Part shown: piece after piece, positions 27,026 to 36,728 of the stretch | Position numbering within the stretch: position 1 is the stretch's first letter | Layout of the letters: every line of letters starts with the position of its first letter | Source of the DNA: Allotamlana fucoidanivorans | GTDB taxonomy: Bacteria; Bacteroidota; Bacteroidia; Flavobacteriales; Flavobacteriaceae | NCBI RefSeq assembly: GCF_045788535.1 | Contig: NZ_CP074074.1 | Coordinates: forward strand, 2,790,001 to 2,854,000 | DNA: 64,000 nt | Direction: 5' to 3' | Notes under the pieces: generated by a model | The model's input: the letters and a program-made list of their open reading frames with translations, nothing else | What the model was told of the DNA's origin: nothing | Database searches by the model: none | Translations under genes and position numbers: made by a program

Positions 27026-27891
27026 TTATTGTGGAATTAATTCGATGATTTTCACGCTATGTGGCTCTAAATCTACTTTAATGGTAAATTTGTCATTTTT
27101 CTTTTCAACCATGGTGTTTGTAACCGTTTTAGTAAGTTTAGCTAATTGTTCATATTTAGAAAGATTTGAACTTAAAACCGTTTTCCAACTATCTTCAAAA
27201 CGGTCTGATGGATGGTTACCATATAACACGACCATTGGTTTTTTCTCCTACGCCAGCTGCTCTAATATCTTTATATAATTCATGCATTATGATACTATGC
27301 GTTTTATCAACCGCCCATTCATTTCTTTTCATGTTGTTCCTCTTGCTATTTGCTCACCTTCTATTTGCGGATATAAAGTTCTTTTAGATGAGCTATTACG
27401 AGTCTTATTGTGGTTGTAATCATCAGGGGGCTTGTATTTCTATAGGTGCTTACTACTTTGTTTTCAACCATTTTCCATGGCACTTTACTCAATACAATTC
27501 TAAGTTTAAAGCCTGTGCTCATAAAGTTTCTAATGCTTGTTACAAGGCCACTAAAATCTGTAATAATAATGCCGGAAGCATCAACTTCTTTGTAAAGATT
27601 GATTAAGATGATCAACGCGACCGCCCATCATTTTTACTAAATTATAACTTTTAGCGTAAGACTTTATACCGTTTAAGCTAGTTATAAAGCCAGAATTGTT
27701 AAAGCGTGTCTGGTTAACCATCGTGCGTGTTGACCAAAAATTGTAAAACTGACCAACCACGTTACCAGTGTTTATAGTAACAATTTATTAAAATCTTCTG
27801 GGGAGTCTTCAGATTTTGAGCAAGCATAAAACGCAATAAACAGAGGTATAAATAATAAAGAAGCGATGTGCTTTAAGTTATTAGTTTTCAT
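27026..27891 (-). pseudogene. Decayed glycoside hydrolase gene, GH39-like
   Basis: The minus strand starts with ATG at 27891 and a clear SPII signal (IPLFIAFYACSKSED). Coding then jumps between frames: VVGQFYNFWSTRTMVNQTRF and MMGGRVDHLN in one, KEVDASGIIITDFSGLVTS and GFKLRIVLSKVPWKM in the next, then EWAVDKTHS and ELYKDIRAAGVGEKTNG. A C-terminal VLYGNHPSDRFEDSW...LEPHSVKIIELIPQ ends at 27026. At least four frame breaks are needed, and the total is only about 290 codons, so internal parts including catalytic segments are lost. The FW...MMGGR...LSKVP pattern and the C-terminus resemble GH39 beta-xylosidase-like enzymes. The operator ahead of it is still intact. Confidence 0.65.
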
Positions 27892-27929
27892 AGTTTTAAA
27901 CAATATGGATTATATAGGAGGGAATTGTA

Positions 27930-27974
27930 TAAAAGTAAAGGATTTCATATTTCGAACTGAGCTGTTCTATCATG
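27930..27974 (-). promoter_or_regulatory. PUL operator/promoter site 7 (decayed operon)
   Basis: On the minus strand CATGATAGAACAGCTCA (27974-27958) is followed after exactly 20 bp by TACTTTTA (27937-27930), 38 bp before the remnant's start codon. The geometry survives although the gene is broken. Confidence 0.6.
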
Positions 27975-28147
27975 CTTAATGTTTTTAGGGTAAATAAAGC
28001 TTTCAGAAAAAACAAAGAATTGCATACTTCATGTATTTCTGAGAATATGGTATTAAATTTTAGTTTTTTTGAATTTTTGACTTTGTTATTTGAAGTCTTG
28101 GGTGTATGGTTAAACGTTATAGCATGTTGTTAGCATAACAGTACATA

Positions 28148-28192
28148 ACGGGTAGTGCAGGATACTTTGAAAATAATTAACAAATATTTTGC
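28148..28192 (+). promoter_or_regulatory. PUL operator/promoter site 8 (susC)
   Basis: ACGGGTAGTGCAGGATA (28148-28164) is followed after exactly 20 bp by TATTTTGC (28185-28192), 30 bp before the susC start. Only the second half-site is strong. Confidence 0.6.
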
Positions 28193-28222
28193 GGTACTAT
28201 TAATAAATTAACTAAAAGACTT

Positions 28223-31200
28223 ATGAAATTAAAAACTAAACACAGAAAGTTTCCTGATTTCAGGAAATTGTGGATTGTTGGAGTACTGTTGCTTCTGGGG
28301 GCAGCAGCAAATGCACAATCTGTATCTGGTACCGTGTCTGCCGATGGACAGCCCTTACCAGGAGCAACGGTTCTTGTAAAAGGGACTACGAAAGGAACAT
28401 CAACCGATTTTGATGGTGAATTTAAAATTGAAGCTGGAGCAGAAAACACTCTGGTAATCTCTTACGTTGGCTATGCTACTCAGGAAATTGAGGTTGGCAG
28501 TCAAACTCAAATTAATGTAATATTAGTGGCTGATAATAAACTTGACGAAGTGGTTGTTATTGGTTACGGAACACAAAGAAAGTCAGATTTAACAGGTTCT
28601 GTTTCCTCTGTGAGTTCAGAGGATATTACAGCTTTGCCAGTTTCTAGGGTAGATCAAGCATTACAGGGTAGAGCAACTGGAGTTCAGGTTACACAAACCA
28701 GTGGTGCTCCTGGAGCCGGCACGGTTATTAGAGTAAGAGGAGGTAACTCCATTACGGGTAGCAATGAACCGCTTTGGGTAATTGATGGTATTGTGGTAGG
28801 AACAAATTTTAACCTAAACAATATCAACTCAAATGATATTCAATCTATTGAAATATTAAAAGATGCTTCATCTATTGCTATTTATGGTTCTAGAGGCGCC
28901 AATGGTGTGGTTTTGGTAACTACCAAGAGTGGTAGGGGTGCTGGGACAGGAAAACCTCAGGTAAGTGTTAACCTCTACACTAGTTTTCAAAACGTTCCTG
29001 AATTACCTCACATGCTTACACAAGAAGAACAAATTGATTATACCAACGAAGACGCCACCTTTAGAGGCGTGGCCATACCATTTCCAAATGACCCTTCAAC
29101 TTATCCTGACAACGATTGGTTCGATTTAATCATGCGCACGGCACCTATTTATAGTGCAGACGTTTCTATTGCCGGGTCAACAGATAATATAAATTACTAT
29201 AACTCAATTAGTTATTTTAATCAAAAAGGTATAATAAAAAGTTCTGGGTTAGAAAGATTTGTTTTTAGATCTAATTTAGATTATACTTTAAGTGATAAAT
29301 TAAAGGCTGGATTTAGGTTTAACTATTCTAGACTAAATCAAGATAACGGAGTTGTTGGTTTTAATAGTGCTTTTGGAACACTTAGAACACAACCTGCATA
29401 TAATGATGATGGAACTTATAATGGATTTAATGAGGTTATAGGTGCCCCATTTAATAATCCATTGGCGGCTATTGAGTTAAATACTAATGAAACTTTTAAT
29501 AATAACTTATTAGCAACGGCATATTTAGAGTACAGTCCGATAAAAAATTTGGTAATTCGTTCAACATTTAGTCCAGAATTTAATAATACCAAACGGAATC
29601 GATTTAATTCTAGTCAGTTACCAGGTCTTCTTGCAACCAATGTTTCTGATGGAGGAGAAGCCTCTGTGCGAACAGTGGCATCTACGGGATGGAATAATGA
29701 AAATACCGTTCAGTATTCAACAGACTTTAATGAAAATCATAGTTTAGTGGTTTTGGGAGGGGCGTCTTTTCAAAAGGTGTCTACCGAGATTGCTGAGTCA
29801 CAAGCTTTCGGTATAACCAGTGATGCAACTGGTTTTAATAACTTAGGATTTTCTGATCCTACCAGATCTGTTGTAATAAGTGATTATGACGGTTTTCAAA
29901 TAGCTTCTTTCTTCGGAAGAATAAATTACGCTTTTAAGGATAGATACTTATTGACTTTGGTAGGTAGAACTGACGGTAGTTCACGTTTTGCTCCAGGTAA
30001 TAAATATGAGTTTTATCCATCAATAGCAGGAGCATGGAAAATTACAGAGGAGTCATTTATGCAAAACCAAAATGTATTTCAAGACTTAAAATTAAGAGCG
30101 AGTTACGGTAAATCAGGTAACCAAGCCATTGAAGCTTACAGAACATTTGGTCTATTAACCGAGGCTAATACCACCTTAGGAGGAAAAGAAGTGTCAGGTT
30201 TAACCATCGGACGACCAGCAAATCCTAATCTAAAATGGGAAACGACTAATTCTTTTGATTTAGCTTTAGAGGCTTCATTATTTGGAGGTAGAGTGTTTAC
30301 AGAATTAAACTATTACTATAAGAAGACAAATGATTTACTGCTTGATGTTACCATTCCCAGACAAACTGGTTTCACAAGTCAATTACAAAATGTAGGATCA
30401 CTAGAAAATAGAGGATGGGAACTTTTGATAAATTCTACCAATATTAGAAATACTAATTTTACATGGGGCTCAACATTAACCTTGTCATCTAATAAAAATA
30501 AAATTTTAGATTTGGGAGGAGCTGAATTTATTGATGTTACCGTTGATGAGATTTTAGGATCTGATAACACCCGTTTAATTGTAGGACAGCCTGTACCCGT
30601 ATTTACCGGTGCTAGATATTTAGGAACTTGGAAAAGTCAGGAAGAAATTGATAATTCAGGATTTACAGGTCCAGCAGCTGTAGGTGGGGCAAGGTTTGAA
30701 GATATTAGTGGGGATGGTATCATCTCAAGCGAAGATTATGTGATTGCTGGTGACCCTACTCCAGATTTAATATTTGGTTTTGAAAACAAATTTTCTTACA
30801 AAAATTGGGATTTATCATTTTATTTTCAGGGAACCGTTGGTAACGAGGTGTTTAACTTGCTCATGCGAAACAATTATTTTAATCGAGGAGAAGCTACTAA
30901 ATTTGGTGATATAGCAGATCGTTGGAAAGAAGGGGTAAATGAAACTTCAAATATTCCTAGAGCGGGAACAGATACTGTAGGTGGTATACCTCCAAACACA
31001 GAATATATAGAAGATGGTTCTCATGTACGCCTTAAAACAGCAAGATTGGCCTATAATGTACCTGTTAATGATTGGGGTTTAAAGGGAGTTAAAGACGCTA
31101 CGATATATGCGTCAGGAGCCAATTTGTTATTGTTCTCAAGCACGCGATTAATTGATCCTGAGGCTAGTAGTTTTGGGAGAACTGGATTAGGTAATATAGC

Positions 31201-31270
31201 ACAAGGATATTTAAGTGGACAATACCCCAATCCGCGTACTATAACATTTGGCCTAAATGTAACATTTTAA
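28223..31270 (+). CDS. susC: SusC-family TonB-dependent outer-membrane transporter
   Basis: This 1015-residue protein has a signal peptide (LLLLGAAANAQ). A carboxypeptidase-regulatory-like domain starts SVSGTVSADGQPLPGATVLVKGTTKGTSTDFDGEF. The SusC TonB box region is DEVVVIGYGTQRKSDLTGSVSSV, and the plug contains RGGNSITGSNEPLWVIDGIVVG. A 22-strand barrel follows, ending NPRTITFGLNVTF with a terminal Phe. SusC proteins import oligosaccharides across the outer membrane with SusD as lid. It is immediately followed by susD (17 bp). This is the only SusCD pair in the window. Confidence 0.95.
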   Translation: MKLKTKHRKFPDFRKLWIVGVLLLLGAAANAQSVSGTVSADGQPLPGATVLVKGTTKGTSTDFDGEFKIEAGAENTLVISYVGYATQEIEVGSQTQINVILVADNKLDEVVVIGYGTQRKSDLTGSVSSVSSEDITALPVSRVDQALQGRATGVQVTQTSGAPGAGTVIRVRGGNSITGSNEPLWVIDGIVVGTNFNLNNINSNDIQSIEILKDASSIAIYGSRGANGVVLVTTKSGRGAGTGKPQVSVNLYTSFQNVPELPHMLTQEEQIDYTNEDATFRGVAIPFPNDPSTYPDNDWFDLIMRTAPIYSADVSIAGSTDNINYYNSISYFNQKGIIKSSGLERFVFRSNLDYTLSDKLKAGFRFNYSRLNQDNGVVGFNSAFGTLRTQPAYNDDGTYNGFNEVIGAPFNNPLAAIELNTNETFNNNLLATAYLEYSPIKNLVIRSTFSPEFNNTKRNRFNSSQLPGLLATNVSDGGEASVRTVASTGWNNENTVQYSTDFNENHSLVVLGGASFQKVSTEIAESQAFGITSDATGFNNLGFSDPTRSVVISDYDGFQIASFFGRINYAFKDRYLLTLVGRTDGSSRFAPGNKYEFYPSIAGAWKITEESFMQNQNVFQDLKLRASYGKSGNQAIEAYRTFGLLTEANTTLGGKEVSGLTIGRPANPNLKWETTNSFDLALEASLFGGRVFTELNYYYKKTNDLLLDVTIPRQTGFTSQLQNVGSLENRGWELLINSTNIRNTNFTWGSTLTLSSNKNKILDLGGAEFIDVTVDEILGSDNTRLIVGQPVPVFTGARYLGTWKSQEEIDNSGFTGPAAVGGARFEDISGDGIISSEDYVIAGDPTPDLIFGFENKFSYKNWDLSFYFQGTVGNEVFNLLMRNNYFNRGEATKFGDIADRWKEGVNETSNIPRAGTDTVGGIPPNTEYIEDGSHVRLKTARLAYNVPVNDWGLKGVKDATIYASGANLLLFSSTRLIDPEASSFGRTGLGNIAQGYLSGQYPNPRTITFGLNVTF

Positions 31271-31287
31271 AAAATTAAAAATAGATT

Positions 31288-32877
31288 ATGAAAACAAAAC
31301 ACATATTTGTATACTTCTTCATGATATTCTCATGTTTAGCATGTGAAGATTTTTTAGAAGAAGAGCCAAGAGCATTAGTTTCACCAGAGACATTTCTGTC
31401 TACTGCAAGTGATGCGAGAACCTTTATCAATGGATACTACGCTATTTTAAAGAATAACTCCATATATGGCCAGGTTGGGCTAGATCATTTTTATGATAAT
31501 GGATGTGATATTATAGAACCAAATCGTATAGCAAACTTCGTTGCAGGAATTGGTAATTATGAGTTAAATGAAGCTAGCGCTGACAGATCTGTTCAAAAGA
31601 TGAGTGTATCTGATACTTGGAAGGATTTGTATCGGGTTATTTTAAACACCAATGTTTTGATTGCTAGAATTGAGAACAACGAAAATATATCTCAGGAGCT
31701 ACGCTCAGATTTTGTTGCAGATGCAAGATTTGTACGTGCTTTGTGTTATTGGCATATTACGAATCTTTGGGGAGATGCGCCCTTCTACACAGAGGTGCTT
31801 ACCCTTGAAGAGATTTCGGTTTTAGGAAGAACTGATCAAGACATAATTTTAGATGCTGTTTTAGAGGACTTAGAATTTGCTCAAGTAAACCTTAAAGATG
31901 CTTATACGGGAGACGAAGCAGGTAGAGCTTCAAAATGGGCCGCTGCTTTAATAGAGGCTAAAATTCATATGCAGAAAAAGAACTGGCAAGCAGGATTGAA
32001 CAAATGTTTGGAAATTATCAATCAATCACCACATCGAATATTGCTCAGTTATGGTGAAGTGTTTGATCCAAATAATGAGTATAATGCTGAAATCATATGG
32101 TCTTTAGACTTTGCAAAAGACATTAGAGGACAATTTGAAGAAGGTGTAATTAGAGCAGATGGTACACTACCAGGTTTCGCAGGTAATGGTAACTGGAGAC
32201 CAAGTATGTTTAACCCAAGGTTAAGAGATGAGCCGGCAAATAATGATGATCGGGAGGCTTTAATTGCGGCGTTAGCGGCAAATGGAGAGGCAATGAATGG
32301 TACTGGTTTACAAGTAGCATCAAAAGATTTTGCTGAAAAATTTCCTCAAAATGATTTAAGACGTCCATACAATATAATGGATACCTACGAGGGCATACAA
32401 TTGAATTTTCCTTACATGCCAAAATTCATGAATTTAAAACTTGATACATCTCCTCGTTTTAACCATTCAGATAACAGAATGGTATTCCGTCTAGCTGATG
32501 TATATTTAATGGCTGCTGAGTGTGAAAATGAATTAAACGGGCCAGCTAATGCTTATCAATATATTCATGAAATACGAAAAAGAGCTTATGCTACCCAAGC
32601 CGAATGGGAGTTGTCTGGATTAAGTCAGCAAGAATTTAGAGAAGCTATTTATGATGAACGAAAATGGGAGCTAGCAGGTGAAGCCTGGAGAAGATATGAT
32701 CTTATCAGATGGGGTATTTTATTTGATGTAGTTGAAGATTTGGAATACCGTTTTTGGAATCCTGCAGGAAATATCCGCTCTTGGCATGTGAAGTTGCCAA
32801 TACCTTTGCAAGAATTAATAAATAATCCAGCCTTACTGGATTCAGATCCAACAAATAACGGATATAGAGGAAATTAG
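31288..32877 (+). CDS. susD: SusD/RagB-family glycan-binding lipoprotein
   Basis: This 529-residue protein has an SPII signal (CLAC, Cys19) followed by the typical SusD start EDFLEEEPRALVSPETF. TPR-like helices include RFVRALCYWHITNLWGDAPFYTEV, and the C-terminal part has RLADVYLMAAECENELNG...RKRAYATQ and ERKWELAGEAWRRYDLIRWG, all signatures of the family. It caps the SusC barrel at the cell surface and binds the imported glycan. The gene is closed by a strong terminator at 32909-32943, so susCD form a two-gene unit. Confidence 0.95.
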   Translation: MKTKHIFVYFFMIFSCLACEDFLEEEPRALVSPETFLSTASDARTFINGYYAILKNNSIYGQVGLDHFYDNGCDIIEPNRIANFVAGIGNYELNEASADRSVQKMSVSDTWKDLYRVILNTNVLIARIENNENISQELRSDFVADARFVRALCYWHITNLWGDAPFYTEVLTLEEISVLGRTDQDIILDAVLEDLEFAQVNLKDAYTGDEAGRASKWAAALIEAKIHMQKKNWQAGLNKCLEIINQSPHRILLSYGEVFDPNNEYNAEIIWSLDFAKDIRGQFEEGVIRADGTLPGFAGNGNWRPSMFNPRLRDEPANNDDREALIAALAANGEAMNGTGLQVASKDFAEKFPQNDLRRPYNIMDTYEGIQLNFPYMPKFMNLKLDTSPRFNHSDNRMVFRLADVYLMAAECENELNGPANAYQYIHEIRKRAYATQAEWELSGLSQQEFREAIYDERKWELAGEAWRRYDLIRWGILFDVVEDLEYRFWNPAGNIRSWHVKLPIPLQELINNPALLDSDPTNNGYRGN

Positions 32878-32908
32878 AGTGTTAATTTGATTAATTTGAG
32901 TTAGTTTT

Positions 32909-32943
32909 AAAGACCAAGGCATAATTTGTTTTGGTCTTTTTTT
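32909..32943 (+). terminator. Terminator after susD
   Basis: AAAGACCAA (32909-32917) pairs with TTGGTCTTT (32931-32939) and is followed by a T-run. Confidence 0.85.
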
Positions 32944-32975
32944 AGATAATAAAGATAGTTAGATTTATTAGATTG

Positions 32976-33020
32976 CAGCACAGTACAGGATATGAAGTTG
33001 AATTTGCTCAATTATATTTG
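32976..33020 (+). promoter_or_regulatory. PUL operator/promoter site 9 (GH3)
   Basis: CAGCACAGTACAGGATA (32976-32992) is followed after exactly 20 bp by TATATTTG (33013-33020), a perfect TAnnTTTG box. Confidence 0.7.
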
Positions 33021-33051
33021 GTAAATCAATACCTAAACAAATACTGTATTA

Positions 33052-35226
33052 ATGAAAAAAATAGTGCTTACTTGTTTTATAGCAGCTAGCATATTTAATT
33101 GTAAAGCGCAATCAAAACGTCAAAAACCTTCAAGTTATGCAAATCAGGGCATTACTGAAAAAGTAGAACAATTGCTGAGTCAAATGACTTTTGAAGAAAA
33201 AATTGCAGAGATGACACAAGATGCACCTGCTAATGAACGATTGGGTATTCCTGTTATGAAATATGGCGAAGCATTACATGGATTATGGCTTGTTCTTGAT
33301 TATTATGGTAATACAACTGTCTATCCTCAGGCAGTGGCTTGTGCTTCCACATGGGAACCTGAGTTAATCAAAAAAATGGCTTCACAAACAGCCTTAGAAG
33401 CGCGTGCTTTAGGGGTTACACATTGTTATTCGCCTAATCTAGATGTTTATGCCGGAGATGCGCGCTACGGTCGTGTTGAAGAGTCGTATGGTGAAGATCC
33501 TTATCTAGTGTCACGAATGGGGGTTGCATTTATTCAAGGTTTACAAGGCACCGGTAATGAGCAATTTGATGAAAATCATGTTATAGCAACGGCTAAGCAT
33601 TTTGTTGGATACCCTGAAAACCGTCGTGGTATAAATGGAGGGTTTAGCGATATGTCTGAACGTCGTTTGCGTGAAGTTTACTTGCCATCTTTTGAAGCGG
33701 CTGTAAAGGAGGCTAAGGTAGGTTCTGTTATGCCAGGACATCAGGATTTTAACGGTGTACCTTGCCATATGAATACTTGGTTGTTAAAGGATATCTTGAG
33801 AAATGAACTAGGTTTTGATGGATTTATTGTTTCTGATAATAATGACGTTGGCAGGTTGGAAACCATGCATTTTATTGCTGAAACCAGAACTAAAGCGGCT
33901 ATCTTAGGATTAAAAGCAGGTGTGGACATGGATTTGGTTATAGGGAAAAACGAAAAACTAGCAACCTATCACGCTAATGTTTTGAAGGATACCGTGATGC
34001 AAGATCCTTCATTAATGAAATATATAGATAAAGCCGTATCTCGTAATTTGACCGCAAAATATAAATTAGGTTTGTTTGATTCAGAACCAAAAGACATTGA
34101 TCCAGAAACCGTAAATGCTGGTCGTGATGAGCATCGGGAGTTTGCTTTGGAAATGGCCGAAAAATCTATAATCATGTTAAAAAATGACAATAATCTTTTA
34201 CCTCTGGATGTATCAAAGATAAAATCACTAGCAGTTATTGGTCCGAATGCGCACGAAGAAAGACCCAAAAAGGGAACGTATAAACTATTAGGCGGGTATT
34301 CAGGATTGCCACCATACTATGTTTCGGTTCTTGATGGTTTAAAGAAAAAAGTAGGTGATAGAGTAAAAATAAACTACGCTAAAGGTTGTGATATTGATAG
34401 TTTTTCAAAAGAAGGATTTCCGGCAGCTGTATCTGCTGTAGAAGAATCTGATGCTGTAGTGTTAGTTGTGGGGAGTTCGCATAGAACATGTGGTGAAGGC
34501 GGCGACCGTTCAAATCTTGATTTGTATGGGGTTCAAAACGAATTGGTAGAAGCCATTCATAAAACAGGAAAACCTGTAATTGTGGTCTTGATTAATGGTC
34601 GTCCATTAAGTATAAATTATATCGCTGAGAATATACCATCTGTACTTGAAACATGGTATGGCGGTATGCGAGCTGGAGATGCTGTTGCTAATGTTCTTTT
34701 TGGCGATGTTAACCCCGGTGGTAAATTAACCATGTCTTTTCCGCGCTCTGTAGGACAAGTGCCTGTTACTTATTTGGAGCGTCCTGACTTTATAGGCTCT
34801 GGAAAAGGGAAGTATCGTTTTAGTGATAAATCACCCTTATATCCATTTGGCTACGGATTAAGTTATACCACATTTAGCTATGGTGAACCTAAATTAGAAC
34901 AAGCTACTATTAGTGTTAAAGGTTCAACAACAGTGGCTATTGATGTTACCAACACAGGTGATAGAGAAGGTGATGAAGTAGTACAGCTATATGTGCGTGA
35001 CGATTTTGCATCGGTAGGTAGATATTTAAAGTTATTGAAAGGCTTTGAGCGGATAACACTAAAGCCAGGAGAAACTAAAACGGTGCGTTTTAATTTAGGG
35101 TTTAATGAATTAAATATTTTAAACCAGCAAATGAAAAAGGTTGTGGAGCCAGGAACCTTTACCATTTCATTGGGAGGATCGTCTTTAGAAAAAGATTTAA
35201 AAAAGGTAAAACTTTCTGTTAATTAG
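33052..35226 (+). CDS. GH3 glycosidase (beta-glucosidase/beta-xylosidase type)
   Basis: This 724-residue exported protein has a signal peptide cleaved near NCKAQ. The N-terminal (beta/alpha)8 domain contains HCYSPNLDVYAGDARYGRVEESYGEDP and KHFVGYPENRRG. The nucleophile motif GFIVSDNNDV gives Asp262. The alpha/beta sandwich domain contains VVLVVGSSHRTCGEGGDRS, with a candidate acid/base glutamate. The C-terminal Fn3-like domain starts near YPFGYGLSYTTFSYG. The overall plan matches retaining GH3 enzymes of the xylosidase/glucosidase branch. In ulvan or xylose-containing rhamnan breakdown it would trim terminal xylose or glucose. Monocistronic under operator site 9. Confidence 0.9.
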   Translation: MKKIVLTCFIAASIFNCKAQSKRQKPSSYANQGITEKVEQLLSQMTFEEKIAEMTQDAPANERLGIPVMKYGEALHGLWLVLDYYGNTTVYPQAVACASTWEPELIKKMASQTALEARALGVTHCYSPNLDVYAGDARYGRVEESYGEDPYLVSRMGVAFIQGLQGTGNEQFDENHVIATAKHFVGYPENRRGINGGFSDMSERRLREVYLPSFEAAVKEAKVGSVMPGHQDFNGVPCHMNTWLLKDILRNELGFDGFIVSDNNDVGRLETMHFIAETRTKAAILGLKAGVDMDLVIGKNEKLATYHANVLKDTVMQDPSLMKYIDKAVSRNLTAKYKLGLFDSEPKDIDPETVNAGRDEHREFALEMAEKSIIMLKNDNNLLPLDVSKIKSLAVIGPNAHEERPKKGTYKLLGGYSGLPPYYVSVLDGLKKKVGDRVKINYAKGCDIDSFSKEGFPAAVSAVEESDAVVLVVGSSHRTCGEGGDRSNLDLYGVQNELVEAIHKTGKPVIVVLINGRPLSINYIAENIPSVLETWYGGMRAGDAVANVLFGDVNPGGKLTMSFPRSVGQVPVTYLERPDFIGSGKGKYRFSDKSPLYPFGYGLSYTTFSYGEPKLEQATISVKGSTTVAIDVTNTGDREGDEVVQLYVRDDFASVGRYLKLLKGFERITLKPGETKTVRFNLGFNELNILNQQMKKVVEPGTFTISLGGSSLEKDLKKVKLSVN

Positions 35227-35323
35227 AAATGCATCACCAGCGCAAAGAAGTCGCAATTTAGGGGCTTTTAAAAAACATATGGAGGTCAATGTAAGGTGCA
35301 AATGAATAGTTTTTATTGGTTTA

Positions 35324-35368
35324 CAGGATACTACAGGATGCTATTTAGGGTGTTTATAATTAATATTG
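35324..35368 (+). promoter_or_regulatory. PUL operator/promoter site 10 (trefoil protein)
   Basis: CAGGATACTACAGGATG (35324-35340) shows two intact CAGGAT half-sites 10 bp apart. TAATATTG follows after exactly 20 bp (35361-35368), 29 bp before the start codon. Confidence 0.75.
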
Positions 35369-35397
35369 AGTATTAAAAACTTTAAAACTAAATACTT

Positions 35398-36135
35398 ATG
35401 AAAAAAATTACTTTAAAAATTTCTGCATTTTTAATGTTAACTATGTTTGCTTTGCAGGTGCAAGGGCAAATTGTAAGTGGGCAACTTGTGTACATAAAAA
35501 ACGTAGCCACTGGCGAGTACCTAAAGGGACCTAATACAGATACTTATGAGATGGGGGTCTATACAGGAGGCGATGATTTTAAATTTTATCTTGTTGAAAG
35601 TGGTAGTTATTGGAATATTGATAGCGAAAATAGGGGTATAATGAGAGGTGTAGGAAGTACTAGAACAACAGTTCATACCACAAAAGCACCACCTGCAGGA
35701 GACGTAGATAAAGTTTGGACAGCTGTTAGTTTAGGTTCTGATACTTATCAATTTTATCTACGAGATAATGGAGCTATGCTCATGCAGTGGAATAGTTCTG
35801 ATGGTGCTCTTAAGTTGCTTAAGGATGATGCTGGTACTGATACAAGCGCTCATTGGGTTCTTGAAACCTCAGAGCCTGTTTTAAGCAACGAAAAATTTGA
35901 TACCAGTTCAATTTTCATTTCTAACCCGGTAAACAACATATTAGATATTAAAGGTCTAACTGCTAGTGTAAACAAAGTATCAGTGTACTCTTTGTTGGGT
36001 AACGTAGTGCTGACGCAATCTTTACAAGGAGAGTCTGCTATTAGCTTAAACGTAAGTGGCTTAGCTTCTGGTATGTACATTGTAAAATTACAAGGAGAAA
36101 ACGGAAGTTTTTCTAAGAAAATTGTAAAACAATAA
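35398..36135 (+). CDS. Secreted beta-trefoil-like protein with T9SS sorting domain
   Basis: This 245-residue protein has a signal peptide (MFALQVQGQ). A module of about 130 residues starts GQLVYIKNVATGEYLKG and contains three related blocks (FKFYLVESGSYWNIDSENRG, YQFYLRDNGAMLMQWNSSDG, HWVLE), which fits a beta-trefoil of the ricin/fascin-like CBM type. The last 75 residues are a type A T9SS domain (FISNPVNNILDIKG...LASGMYIVKLQGENGSFSKKIVKQ). No catalytic residues are evident. It has a strong operator and its own terminator (36161-36200), so it is a separately expressed, probably abundant, surface or secreted glycan-binding protein. Confidence 0.75.
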   Translation: MKKITLKISAFLMLTMFALQVQGQIVSGQLVYIKNVATGEYLKGPNTDTYEMGVYTGGDDFKFYLVESGSYWNIDSENRGIMRGVGSTRTTVHTTKAPPAGDVDKVWTAVSLGSDTYQFYLRDNGAMLMQWNSSDGALKLLKDDAGTDTSAHWVLETSEPVLSNEKFDTSSIFISNPVNNILDIKGLTASVNKVSVYSLLGNVVLTQSLQGESAISLNVSGLASGMYIVKLQGENGSFSKKIVKQ

Positions 36136-36160
36136 GAATAATTTTTCTAAAACATAACTT

Positions 36161-36200
36161 AAAATCATTCTAGCTGGCAAGGTTAGAATGATTTTTTTTT
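36161..36200 (+). terminator. Terminator after gene 35398-36135
   Basis: The 12-bp perfect stem AAAATCATTCTA (36161-36172) with its complement at 36184-36195 is followed by a run of T. Confidence 0.85.
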
Positions 36201-36235
36201 AATATATAATACTAATAAATTTATACACGAAGACC

Positions 36236-36550
36236 ATGCAAAGATTAGCCTTTAAAATGAAACTCAATCCAAGGCAAAAAGAAGCTTATAAAGCGCGACA
36301 TGATGCCCTATGGCCTGAACTCAAGCAGTTACTTAAAGATGCCGGTGTGAGTGAGTATTCCATATTTTTAGATGAAGAAACTAACACATTGTTTGCATTT
36401 CAAAAGGTTTCGGGCAATGGTGGGTCTCAAGATTTAGCAGATAACCCCATTGTACAAAAATGGTGGGCGTATATGGCCGATATTATGGAAACCAATCCTG
36501 ATAATTCGCCCGTTTCTGTGCCTTTGGAAGAATTGTTTTTTATGGAATAA
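36236..36550 (+). CDS. rhaM: L-rhamnose mutarotase RhaM
   Basis: This 104-residue cytoplasmic protein has the RhaM/YiiL pattern: RLAFKMKLNPRQKEAYKARHDALWPEL with the conserved His, then YSIFLDEETNTLFAFQKV, then NPIVQKWWAYMADIMETNPDNSPVSVPLEELFFME. It interconverts alpha- and beta-L-rhamnose, presenting the right anomer to the isomerase. The length is normal for the family. No 17-bp operator precedes it; a -7-like TAAATTTA lies at 36216-36223 after the upstream terminator. Together with RhaT it marks L-rhamnose as a main product of the locus. Confidence 0.93.
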   Translation: MQRLAFKMKLNPRQKEAYKARHDALWPELKQLLKDAGVSEYSIFLDEETNTLFAFQKVSGNGGSQDLADNPIVQKWWAYMADIMETNPDNSPVSVPLEELFFME

Positions 36551-36645
36551 TTAGAAAGCGCAATCCAAGTGTCAATGTTTCCGTATATGAGTAAAAGGCT
36601 TTTAAATTACCTCTAAGTGCTTTAAGGTATTTGTGTTACGTGGGG

Positions 36646-36690
36646 CAGTATAGTACATGATAGTTTCTCGGTTTTATATTTCTATTTTTA
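36646..36690 (+). promoter_or_regulatory. PUL operator/promoter site 11 (BNR-4 protein 36729)
   Basis: CAGTATAGTACATGATA (36646-36662) is followed after exactly 20 bp by TATTTTTA (36683-36690), 38 bp before the ATG at 36729. Confidence 0.6.
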
Positions 36691-36728
36691 GAGCCTCAAA
36701 TTGAATAATTGCAAAAAAAAGAGTGCTT

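Larger units (their letters stand above)
27892..28222. other. Divergent promoter region between the decayed operon and susC
   Basis: This 331-bp region carries operator site 7 for the minus-strand remnant and operator site 8 for susC. I see no coding sequence between them. Confidence 0.6.

Noticed and set aside
27009..27606. Plus-strand open frames of 70-90 codons in the 27-kb region
   Set aside because: They overlap the minus-strand GH39-like remnant, whose fragments show real protein patterns; the plus-strand translations do not.
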